A stretch of DNA of 64,000 bases from Phocicoccus schoeneichii. Lineage in GTDB: Bacteria > Bacillota > Bacilli > Staphylococcales > Salinicoccaceae. The translations under genes and the position numbers were made by a program. The notes under the pieces were generated by a model. The model searched no databases, was not told the DNA's origin, and saw only the letters and a program-made list of their open reading frames with translations. The stretch lies in contig NZ_BMDB01000001.1 of assembly GCF_014635565.1 (NCBI RefSeq), forward strand, positions 248,001-312,000. Direction: 5' to 3'. Within the stretch, counting starts at the first letter, position 1, and every line of letters begins with the position of its first letter. Below are positions 1 to 7,308 of the stretch, one piece after another.

Positions 1-401
1 GGTAAAGTTGTCACTGTTTTTAAAAACGACTGCAATACATCTTTACTTCCGATATAGAGTGTTGATTCTAAACCGTATAGTTCAAAAAGATAATAAAGTC
101 TCGTATGGTGAAAGCTACTATCGAAAGAGAAGATGACAATTGTATCTACATCTTTCATTAAGTCGTTATAGAGCGTATGAATGACTTTGCCATATGGCAC
201 AGGACTACGCCCTTTATTATGGCCATTTCCTGCTGCAGACACCATATAAGGAGTTTCAGGAACATGTGTCGTATTTGTAAATGGTTCTCTATTAATTAAC
301 TCTTCTGTCTTTTGTGCATTCATAAATACATTTCTCGCATCTACAAATCGTGTGTTGCTCGGATCTAATTCTAATAATGAGTGTTCATTAATAATTGTCA
401 T
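1..401 (-). CDS. Rhodanese-like sulfurtransferase, N-terminal part (cut by window edge)
   Basis: The reading frame opens with ATG at 401, one base after the dynamin-like gene's stop, and runs off the window at base 1, so only about 133 residues are visible. Segments such as FVDAR near the start, a stretch around residues 60-75 and a TIVIFSFDSSFHHTRLYYLF-type block match the fold of rhodanese domains. No cysteine is seen in this part. That fits the catalytically silent first domain of a tandem-rhodanese thiosulfate or 3-mercaptopyruvate sulfurtransferase, whose active-site Cys would lie in the missing second domain. It is probably co-transcribed with the upstream GTPase gene. The substrate cannot be told from this part, and a single-domain protein is not excluded. 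Confidence 0.6.
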   Translation of the reverse strand, partial: MTIINEHSLLELDPSNTRFVDARNVFMNAQKTEELINREPFTNTTHVPETPYMVSAAGNGHNKGRSPVPYGKVIHTLYNDLMKDVDTIVIFSFDSSFHHTRLYYLFELYGLESTLYIGSKDVLQSFLKTVTTL

Positions 402-402
402 T

Positions 403-3400
403 TTATGCACCTAAATTCTGTTTGATTTTAGATAATAACTCTTGATCCTCTTTATAATCTGATTCATTTAGTGGTTTAACTTCTTCTTGTAACTCATTAA
501 TAATTTGTGTGAGTGAATCATTAGATTTTTCATCTACACTGTTTAAAAAATCGTCAATGTTTTCATCCACTTGTGCTTTCAGTGATTCAAAATCAATAGA
601 ACTAACAACTCTTTCTGAGAATATGAGAAGTTCTTCTTTTAAGATTCTCGCTGTTTTATTCTTTTTTGAAACGTTTGTTAGTCCATTTTTAAATGTAGTT
701 TCTTCTAATGTAATTGAAAGTTGATTCTTCTGACCATCATGAAGCATTAAATCACTTAATATGTTTGCTTCCATAAGTCTTGTGTTCTCAGTTTGATAAA
801 GAACTTCTAATGCTCGATATGCCGTTCTATATAACACGTTGAAAATTGTAGAGAGTTCAATATTTAAGAAATGATTGATATGTTCTTTAATTTCAACTGC
901 TCCATTTTTAATGAATGACTTATCTTTTGCCTCATTAATAGTAATCATTGTAGTTAACTGATCATAAATTTTTAATTCAAGCTGTCTTCTTAAGAACGAG
1001 AATAAGTTCTCTTTTTCAACATTGACTTCATTTAATACCTTTTTAGCAGTAAAGTGGTCCATTTCTGTTTGCATTTCTTTACGTACACGAATCGTATTTT
1101 CTAGATGAGATTCTCCTTCTTCAAACTGAGTAATGTTTGACTGAATACGTTGCACTAAGTGTTTTAAGTTCTCGTTGATACTCGCTTCAATCATTTGGCT
1201 CGATTCAATTTCAAGCTGTTCCATCAGCTCAACTTTTGCTTTTTCAAAGTAAGGCTCTTCTCCACGTCTTGCTTCTCTTGAAGATACTGGGTAAATTCTG
1301 TGTTTTATCTCTAGAGCATTTAAAGTATTCGACATATACTCGACTACGTCATAAAGCTCTTGGTCATTCTTTCTTAAGTCGATGGCGTTAATCACGACAG
1401 TAATTGCGAAACGTTGTCCTTTAACTGACTGTAAATATTTTAAGAACTGTTCATCAGAACGTGTAAATATATGGTTGAAGTAGGCAACATAAATGATCAT
1501 GTCACTGTTTTCAATAATGTTGATTGTTTCGTTCGTGTGACGCTGGTTAATTGAGTTAATTCCTGGTGAATCGACAATTGTTACTTGATTCAAGATTTCA
1601 TTATTTAATCCGATATATGCTTTTTGAACATATAATGCATGCTCATCGTTACTTGTAATAAAGTCGATTTGTTCATTTGAATACTCAATTTTTTGACCGA
1701 GTTTGTCATTGTACTCTCTAAAGTTTTCAATTAAACCTTTTACAAATGGTTTAAATACTTCAGGAATATCTTTTTTGCTCTTTAATAACTTAATTTGACT
1801 TTCAATGGAATCCGTTTGTTTCCCTGTAACCGCGACACATGTTTTTAATAGAACATCTTCTGTTTTAAAACGAATATAACTATGGCTGTCATTTGAAAGT
1901 TCAGTTATACTTGCTGTTGTTGGATTTGGACTTGTAGTCAGTACATCAGAATCAACAAGTGCATTAATAAATGTACTTTTACCTGCGCTAAATCCGCCAA
2001 ATACACTCAAGTTACCGTGGTTATCTTTAAAGCGTTCGAATTTATCGTAAAATAAGCCGTATGCATCTTGATATCTTGGAAGTTTTTTAAGTTCTTGAAT
2101 GATATTTTCAAGATTTTCAGTATTTAAATTAGATAAACTTTCCTCAGCTAAGAATTCATTTTTAGATAAAACTTCATTCGATTCTTCGATTTCTTCCATT
2201 GGTACTTCGATGCTTTCACTCAGTTGTTTTAGCTCGTCGTCCATATGGATGTATAAGTTTTTGTAACTTTCGCTCTTAAATACTTCTTTTAAGTCGATGA
2301 GTTTAAGTGCATATTCTAGCTTCGTTCTTTCTTCAATTAAAGGTGCAACATCATTTGAATCTGTATGTGTTTCGTGAGTTAGATTTGATTTAAAATATAC
2401 TGCATCATTTTGTATGTCTCGTGATAGTTGCTGTTTTAAGTTATCCATGTAAAGTTTCACAAACTTATCGTTAGACTCACTTGTATCTGTTTCTGTGATA
2501 TATCTATCATCCCATTTAAAGTTGAAATAATTACCCACTAAACTAAGATCTTTAAACATCAAGTTCACTTGTGTATTGATTTCTGTATCAATCGTTTTTT
2601 GAATTTCTGTCTTTAGTTCACTTAAAGTGTTCTTACGCATTTCAGCGCGCTTCTTCTTTTTACCAAAGAATCCAAGATTCGGTACTTCATTATTCTCGAT
2701 CTTAAAAAACTGTTCAATTTTAGTTTTCACATCATACGGATAGAGATAACTATTCGTAACAATCGACTTTACTGTTTGTTTAATATAGTCATCTAATTTT
2801 TCAGTGTCTTGGACAATCGACTCTTTTTCGTTGTCGTTGATTTGTTCATTTAAATAATCAATTTGTGAAACAACAGCATCTCTTTTTTTATCTTGTGCGG
2901 AATTCATTTCGATTTGGTCATCGAGATAATTTAAATGCTCTTCTTCGATATTTTGAATGATGCGTGTTCTGTACAACTCTTTAAATGATTGTTTCTTAGA
3001 CTCTAAAGATTTGATGTCTTCAATTAATTTGTCATTTTGACGATAGACTGAATCGAAAATTGATGTTGTGTATATATTTTCTGGAGTGATATCCCAGTTT
3101 TTAAGCGTTGTTTTTACACGATTTATAAATGTATGGTACGTAATTTCTTCTTCATTGTGTTTATCTATTTGGTTGATAATTAATGAATAAGGAATGTTTA
3201 AGTTCTCAATTTCTTTTAACATCTTTAAGTTTGTTTCGCTTTCAACGTGGTTGTATTCCACGGTAAAGAAGATGTAGTCACTTCCAAGTAAGAATGTATT
3301 CGTACTCTCTTCGTGTGCTCGTGTGGTAGAATCTACTCCCGGCGTGTCTTGGAATACTGTTTTCAAGTTAAATCGATCTGTCTGATGTCTGAGTTTGATA

Positions 3401-3753
3401 TATTCTATATCTACATCTGTTTTGTTAATCGTCTTTAACTCGTCAATAGAATTGATTTCAACGTAGTGGTTTAAATCTATAAAAGCCTCGATATCGTCGA
3501 TATCACTCATTTCTACTTGCACCGTCTTCGTCGTTGTTGGAATTGGCGACGATGGTAAAATATCTTCACCTAAGAGATGATTAATCATGCTTGATTTACC
3601 TGCAGAGAAATGACCGATAAAGCTAATTACAAATAAGTCTTCAAATGTCTTTTTAATTGTATGATTAATTTGATTTAAAAGTTCTAAGTTGTTGGACTTT
3701 TGGATTTCTTTTCTTATTTTATAAAGAGTCAGAAGCGTGTCGTTACTTTCCAT
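403..3753 (-). CDS. Two-headed dynamin-like large GTPase
   Basis: A protein of 1116 aa with two complete dynamin-type GTPase modules in one chain. The first P-loop, GHFSAGKS, is at residues 47-54, followed by a PTTT switch, DTPG and NQID. The second, GGFSAGKS near residue 585, is followed by PTTAS, DSPGIN and NAID. Long helical regions link them. This is the architecture of Bacillus DynA (YpbR), a membrane-tethering and fusion dynamin linked to membrane repair and phage stress (known for the family). The basic patch GKKKKRAEMRK near residue 365 could contact membrane. The start overlaps the end of rlmL by 11 bases, and the rhodanese gene follows directly, so these genes look co-transcribed. 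Confidence 0.88.
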   Translation of the reverse strand: MESNDTLLTLYKIRKEIQKSNNLELLNQINHTIKKTFEDLFVISFIGHFSAGKSSMINHLLGEDILPSSPIPTTTKTVQVEMSDIDDIEAFIDLNHYVEINSIDELKTINKTDVDIEYIKLRHQTDRFNLKTVFQDTPGVDSTTRAHEESTNTFLLGSDYIFFTVEYNHVESETNLKMLKEIENLNIPYSLIINQIDKHNEEEITYHTFINRVKTTLKNWDITPENIYTTSIFDSVYRQNDKLIEDIKSLESKKQSFKELYRTRIIQNIEEEHLNYLDDQIEMNSAQDKKRDAVVSQIDYLNEQINDNEKESIVQDTEKLDDYIKQTVKSIVTNSYLYPYDVKTKIEQFFKIENNEVPNLGFFGKKKKRAEMRKNTLSELKTEIQKTIDTEINTQVNLMFKDLSLVGNYFNFKWDDRYITETDTSESNDKFVKLYMDNLKQQLSRDIQNDAVYFKSNLTHETHTDSNDVAPLIEERTKLEYALKLIDLKEVFKSESYKNLYIHMDDELKQLSESIEVPMEEIEESNEVLSKNEFLAEESLSNLNTENLENIIQELKKLPRYQDAYGLFYDKFERFKDNHGNLSVFGGFSAGKSTFINALVDSDVLTTSPNPTTASITELSNDSHSYIRFKTEDVLLKTCVAVTGKQTDSIESQIKLLKSKKDIPEVFKPFVKGLIENFREYNDKLGQKIEYSNEQIDFITSNDEHALYVQKAYIGLNNEILNQVTIVDSPGINSINQRHTNETINIIENSDMIIYVAYFNHIFTRSDEQFLKYLQSVKGQRFAITVVINAIDLRKNDQELYDVVEYMSNTLNALEIKHRIYPVSSREARRGEEPYFEKAKVELMEQLEIESSQMIEASINENLKHLVQRIQSNITQFEEGESHLENTIRVRKEMQTEMDHFTAKKVLNEVNVEKENLFSFLRRQLELKIYDQLTTMITINEAKDKSFIKNGAVEIKEHINHFLNIELSTIFNVLYRTAYRALEVLYQTENTRLMEANILSDLMLHDGQKNQLSITLEETTFKNGLTNVSKKNKTARILKEELLIFSERVVSSIDFESLKAQVDENIDDFLNSVDEKSNDSLTQIINELQEEVKPLNESDYKEDQELLSKIKQNLGA

Positions 3754-4873
3754 TTCTATTTCCCCAATACTGATAATAAGTTGTTTCTATATACCCATTA
3801 AATAATTTTCTACGGTGTGTAGCTCTTTTACCAATGATAAGTTCAAATTCTTTATTAGAGGTCATTAAGTAGACATTAAGTGTTTCGTCGTTTTCCATGA
3901 GTCGACCAATCTTACGATACATGTCTTCAACTGCTTTTGCTTCACCAATACGTTCACCATATGGTGGATTCGTGATTATTTGTGCGTTTTTATGAGTGAC
4001 TTCAAGGTCATGTACATCTAGAGTTTTAAAATGTATGTCATCTAAAAGTCCAACCTCATCTGCGTTACGCTTAGAAATATCAATCATGCGGCTTTCAATA
4101 TCAGATGCATAGATCTCAACCTCTTTATTATAATCAGCTTCGTCTTCACACTTAACGCGAACCTCTTGCCATAATTCTTGTGGAATAATGTCCCATTTCT
4201 CAGAATCAAAGTCTCTATTAGAACCAGGTGCAATGTTTCTTGCAATCATTGCGGCTTCGATAGCAATTGTTCCTGACCCACAGAATGGATCGTATAATGG
4301 ATTGTCACCCGTATAATTTGCAAGTTGAAGCATAGATGCTGCAAGTGTCTCTTTAATAGGTGCATCCCCTTGAAGAACTCTATATCCACGTTTATGAAGC
4401 GCATCTCCTGAAGTATCAATGGTTACAAGTGCACGGTCTTTTAAAATGTTGATGTCTACTTTGTAACGTGCACCAGTCTCAGGAAGTTTTCCTTGCATAT
4501 TGAATGCTTTTTTCAAGTTTTCAACAATCGCTTTTTTCGTGATTCGTTGAACGTCAGGGACTGAGAACAATGTACTCTTGTGTGATCGTCCTGTTACAGG
4601 AAATTCTGAGTCTGGCCCTAAGACATCACTCCAAGGTAATCTGAATACTTCTTCAAACAAATCATCAAAAGTAGTGACGTTAAAATCGCCAATGATAATC
4701 CTGATACGCTCTGCTGTACGTAATTTCATATTCGTTTCGACAATAGTGCGTTCGTCTCCTTCGAAATAAACACGACCATTTTCTAAACGTGTTTCAATAC
4801 CGAGAGATTCTAACTCATTTGCGACTACTCTTTCTAGACCCATCGGTGTATTAGCTAATAATTTAAATTTCAT
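3743..4873 (-). CDS. rlmL: 23S rRNA (guanine-N2)-methyltransferase, RlmL/YpsC family
   Basis: About 376 aa. An N-terminal THUMP domain (roughly residues 45-155) is followed by a Rossmann methyltransferase domain with the SAM region DPFCGSGTIAIEAA and the catalytic NPPYGERIG motif typical of N2-guanine methyltransferases. It corresponds to Bacillus YpsC and to the RlmL half of the E. coli RlmKL fusion. I place the start at ATG 4873 rather than 4882: AAGG touches the upstream ATG but lies nine bases before the second. MKFKLLANTPMGLE is then the usual N terminus. It lies directly downstream of rnpB, as in Bacillus, with an intrinsic terminator between. Confidence 0.88.
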   Translation of the reverse strand: MKFKLLANTPMGLERVVANELESLGIETRLENGRVYFEGDERTIVETNMKLRTAERIRIIIGDFNVTTFDDLFEEVFRLPWSDVLGPDSEFPVTGRSHKSTLFSVPDVQRITKKAIVENLKKAFNMQGKLPETGARYKVDINILKDRALVTIDTSGDALHKRGYRVLQGDAPIKETLAASMLQLANYTGDNPLYDPFCGSGTIAIEAAMIARNIAPGSNRDFDSEKWDIIPQELWQEVRVKCEDEADYNKEVEIYASDIESRMIDISKRNADEVGLLDDIHFKTLDVHDLEVTHKNAQIITNPPYGERIGEAKAVEDMYRKIGRLMENDETLNVYLMTSNKEFELIIGKRATHRRKLFNGYIETTYYQYWGNRNGK

Positions 4874-4981
4874 ATAAGACATCCTTAACTTTAGTATTAA
4901 CTCTATTCTATCTGATTTTTACTTCAAGTTCTTATTAAATTAACTTTTATTAAATAGATAAAAACAATATATAATAATAAC

Positions 4982-5007
4982 AAAAAAGCTCTCCAATTTG
5001 GAGAGCT
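4982..5007 (-). terminator. Intrinsic terminator after rnpB
   Basis: An inverted repeat AGCTCTCC-AAATT-GGAGAGCT on the minus strand is followed by a run of T. It sits just past the 3' end of RNase P RNA and 100 bases before rlmL, so it ends the rnpB transcript. Confidence 0.85.
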
Positions 5008-5010
5008 ATA

Positions 5011-5403
5011 CTAGTACGGTTTCTCTGTAAGCCATGTTCTGTACTACCGTGTTAAACGTGCACTAGTTTACACTCACACAATAGTGATAATCATCTGTCT
5101 ATATTACTCTCGTAATATCTCTTATTTGAGTTCAATTCCTCGCAAAGAGTGCTCCTACCTTGTTTGGATTGCTCACTCGAGGGGTTTACCGCGTTCCACT
5201 TTACATATTTCTATGTAAACTCGTCTCTGTGGCACTTTCAAGCACGATTTCATATCAATAGACTTAGAAATCGACGCTGCCGTCAGCTATTGCTGCCTTG
5301 ACTTATTGTTTCGTCAAGCACGAACACTACAGTCATCGCAGACTGTGTGAGCATGGACTTTCCTCTCAAGAATTCATCTTGAGCGATTATCCGATCCACC
5401 GTT
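5011..5403 (-). ncRNA. rnpB: RNase P RNA, class B (Bacillus type)
   Basis: This is the catalytic RNA of RNase P, which matures tRNA 5' ends. On the minus strand the conserved blocks occur in order: GAGGAAAGTCCATGCTC, TAGTGTTCGTGC, GAAAGTGCCACAG, GTGGAACGCGGTAAACCCC, GGTAGG and, near the 3' end, ACATGGCTTACAG. The layout with GACAGATGATTATC matches the low-GC Gram-positive class B RNA. An ACGGT near the 5' end pairs with ACCGT near the 3' end to close P1, which sets the ends to within a few bases. The 5' end coincides with the stop codon of gpsB. No translated frame here is real. Confidence 0.96.
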
Positions 5404-5722
5404 ATTTAGTATTACCAAACACTTTTTTTTCTAAATTCGATAGACGTTTTAAAATATCAATGTGTTGGTTTTGTGACTCTGAAACATCACTGCGACCACG
5501 TGTTGCCACGCGAATACGTAATTCTTCAATCTCTTTTTTGAGCTTTTTGTTCTCTTCTTCTAAAGTGCGCAGATTTTTGTTCATATCTGCCATTCTTTGA
5601 TAATCTGCAATGACATCGTCTAAGAAAGTATCCACTTCAATCGGGCGATACCCTCTTATAGTTTTTTCGAAATCTTTTTCAAATATATCTTTTGCAGATA
5701 GGTTTAGAGAATATTCGTTCAT
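5402..5722 (-). CDS. gpsB: Cell-division regulator GpsB
   Basis: A 106-aa DivIVA-like protein that links septal and sidewall peptidoglycan synthesis by binding penicillin-binding proteins and other division factors. The N terminus has the family signature: [20 protein letters not shown], then [14 protein letters not shown] (about residues 8-45), which forms the membrane- and PBP-binding coiled-coil head. A heptad-rich stretch rich in E, K and L follows to about residue 75. The C-terminal trimerisation segment ends [14 protein letters not shown]. It lies next to rnpB as in Bacillus. The class A PBP it could regulate is encoded 1.6 kb away. The stop codon touches the rnpB 5' end. Confidence 0.93.
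   Translation of the reverse strand: MNEYSLNLSAKDIFEKDFEKTIRGYRPIEVDTFLDDVIADYQRMADMNKNLRTLEEENKKLKKEIEELRIRVATRGRSDVSESQNQHIDILKRLSNLEKKVFGNTK
5408..5417 (-). promoter_or_regulatory. Candidate extended -10 promoter for rnpB inside gpsB
   Basis: TGGTAATACT on the minus strand fits an extended -10 (TGnTATAAT) with TAATAC as hexamer. The predicted start, 6-7 bases downstream, falls on the A residues where P1 of RNase P RNA begins. No good -35 is visible. The element overlaps the last codons of gpsB. Confidence 0.5.
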
Positions 5723-5738
5723 CCTTACCCCACCTTAA

Positions 5739-6278
5739 CTAAAAGTCACTATTTATAAAGTCATTGATTTCATCAAATTGAATTCTTTCAATATTATACG
5801 TATGTTTTGTCGAATATTCAAGCAAAAGATTATAAATGTATTTTAAGTTAGACTCTTGTGCATCGTCATATAATATAAGTGCATCCGTGCTGTTTTGGAC
5901 TAAAAATGAGTTGATTGCTCTAAACATAGAAGGATCCTCATATTTACGATTAAAGATGTAATTGGAAAACTCACTCCCCTGTTCTATTTGGTTTAGAATA
6001 AGCTTGTCTTCATCCTTAAAACGGTCATCGTACTCTAAAAATGGTTTTAATATGATGTATTTAAAATCATACTCTCCTTCTTTTTTAAGCTCTAACAATA
6101 CTTCACCTGCGTACATATCAATACCTGGTTGGTTTTGTAGAATAAACCACTCCGCACCTTCTTCCAGATACTGAACAATTTTATATCTTAAAAACTTTTT
6201 TAAAACAGTGACCTCAGGCTGAGAATGTTTAAAAATATTTAGTTCATAATTTCTATATCCTAAAATGAGTACTCTCAT
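5739..6278 (-). CDS. ypsA: YpsA-family protein (DUF1273)
   Basis: A 179-aa member of the YpsA/YoqJ family, which has a Rossmann-like fold related to the SLOG superfamily of nucleotide-sensing proteins. The N terminus VLILGYRNYELNIF and the central EEGAEWFILQNQPGIDMYAGEV match the family's glycine/tyrosine and W-G regions. In Bacillus and Staphylococcus, YpsA affects cell division and works with the GpsB/FtsZ network (family knowledge), which agrees with gpsB being the next gene. Its start overlaps the stop of the upstream yppE-like gene by four bases. No enzymatic activity can be assigned. Confidence 0.85.
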   Translation of the reverse strand: MRVLILGYRNYELNIFKHSQPEVTVLKKFLRYKIVQYLEEGAEWFILQNQPGIDMYAGEVLLELKKEGEYDFKYIILKPFLEYDDRFKDEDKLILNQIEQGSEFSNYIFNRKYEDPSMFRAINSFLVQNSTDALILYDDAQESNLKYIYNLLLEYSTKHTYNIERIQFDEINDFINSDF

Positions 6279-6601
6279 TTTGAATCACGCTCAATTAGAT
6301 AAAAAAACCAGTGCGAAATGTATTTGTGCATTTCGGTGAAAAGTTTATTGCTGAAGCGTTCGATGTGCGCACTCATAGCAAGTTCTGTTATTGTACTCAT
6401 GACCTTGTCTTTTATTTTGTAAGTAAAACGACTGTCTAGGTCACAATCATCAATACACTTTGCAATCATTTTTGAATGTATTAAAAATGGTTGAATTTCA
6501 GTATCGAAATGATAAGTGCGTCCATTTTTGGCATTTTTGTAACGATGTTTCAATTCGTCTAAGAATTGTAGATACATGTGCTGTGTGCAATTATTTGACA
6601 A
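6275..6601 (-). CDS. yppE: YppE-like protein (DUF1798)
   Basis: About 108 aa, all-helical, resembling Bacillus YppE: LQFLDELKHRY, then the YHFDTEIQPF segment and a C-terminal helix EMHKYISHWFFYL. Function is unknown. The reading frame extends to ATG 6643, but I choose TTG at 6601. AGGGAGAGAG lies a few bases upstream at the right spacing, and the extra 14 residues have no family counterpart and overlap the likely promoter. It heads the yppE-ypsA-gpsB operon, divergent from recU. Confidence 0.7.
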   Translation of the reverse strand: MSNNCTQHMYLQFLDELKHRYKNAKNGRTYHFDTEIQPFLIHSKMIAKCIDDCDLDSRFTYKIKDKVMSTITELAMSAHIERFSNKLFTEMHKYISHWFFYLIERDSK

Positions 6602-6652
6602 AACACGCTCTCTCCCTATAATTATCATTAGATTAGTATGCAATTTTTATTG

Positions 6653-6658
6653 TATAAT
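6653..6658 (+). promoter_or_regulatory. -10 box of the recU-pbp promoter
   Basis: A perfect TATAAT in the context TTGTATAAT lies 38 bases before the chosen recU start, in the intergenic region shared with the divergent yppE-like gene. No convincing -35 is seen at 16-18 bases upstream. Confidence 0.5.
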
Positions 6659-6695
6659 AGTTTAGTATGAATGAACATGTGAAGGTGTGATTCTG

Positions 6696-7304
6696 TTGAA
6701 ATATCCTTCTGGTATTAAACGAGGGACACTTAAAACAAATAATCCAATCAAGTCAACGAGTCGTGTGAATTATGGGTCACGAGGTATGACGCTTGAAAAG
6801 GACTTGGATCAAACAAACACGTATTATTTAAAAGAAAATATTGCAGTAATTCACAAAAAACCGACACCAATCACAGTGGTTAAAGTTGATTATCCATCAC
6901 GAAATAAAGCCAAGATCAGTGAGGCGTATTATAAAACGCCATCAACATCTGATTATAACGGAATTTATAAAGGAAAATATATAGACTTTGAAGCGAAAGA
7001 AACTAAAAATAAAACACGGTTTCCATTCATTAACATACATTCACATCAAGTCGAGCACATGAGACAATGTCATCAGAATGGTGGCATTGTATTTTTAATC
7101 ATACGCTTCAGTGCACATAACGAAGTGATGTTGTACCCGATTGAAAGATTTTTAGTTCATTGGGATGAGTATATATTAAATGATGGCAAAAAGTCTATTC
7201 CCTATCAGACCATCAAATCTGAGAGTATTTTAATTCAAGAGAAATTTAATCCGAGATACGATTATTTACGAGCTGTGGATGAGTTTTTCTTAAAAGAGAG
7301 GTAA
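6696..7304 (+). CDS. recU: Holliday junction resolvase RecU
   Basis: About 202 aa. RecU cleaves Holliday junctions during recombination and chromosome segregation. Seen here: the GSRGMTLEKDLDQTNTYY region, VIHKKPTP, YKTPSTSDYNGIYKGKYIDFEAKETKNK with the metal-binding D and E-x-K nuclease residues (about residues 85-110), and HQVEHM. The frame can begin at GTG 6687, but that codon lies in the Shine-Dalgarno GAAGGTG. TTG at 6696 gives MKYPSG, matching the MNYPNG start of staphylococcal RecU. It is followed after 4 bases by the class A PBP gene, the arrangement conserved in Bacillus and Staphylococcus. Confidence 0.93.
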   Translation: MKYPSGIKRGTLKTNNPIKSTSRVNYGSRGMTLEKDLDQTNTYYLKENIAVIHKKPTPITVVKVDYPSRNKAKISEAYYKTPSTSDYNGIYKGKYIDFEAKETKNKTRFPFINIHSHQVEHMRQCHQNGGIVFLIIRFSAHNEVMLYPIERFLVHWDEYILNDGKKSIPYQTIKSESILIQEKFNPRYDYLRAVDEFFLKER

Positions 7305-7308
7305 CTTT

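Noticed and set aside
5298-5600. 100-aa open frame on the plus strand
   Set aside because: It lies across the RNase P RNA and antisense to gpsB; no ribosome site and no protein family likeness.
6605-6625. Fur-box-like half site (TGATAAT) upstream of the yppE-like gene
   Set aside because: Only one half of the 7-1-7 motif is present; the second half does not match.
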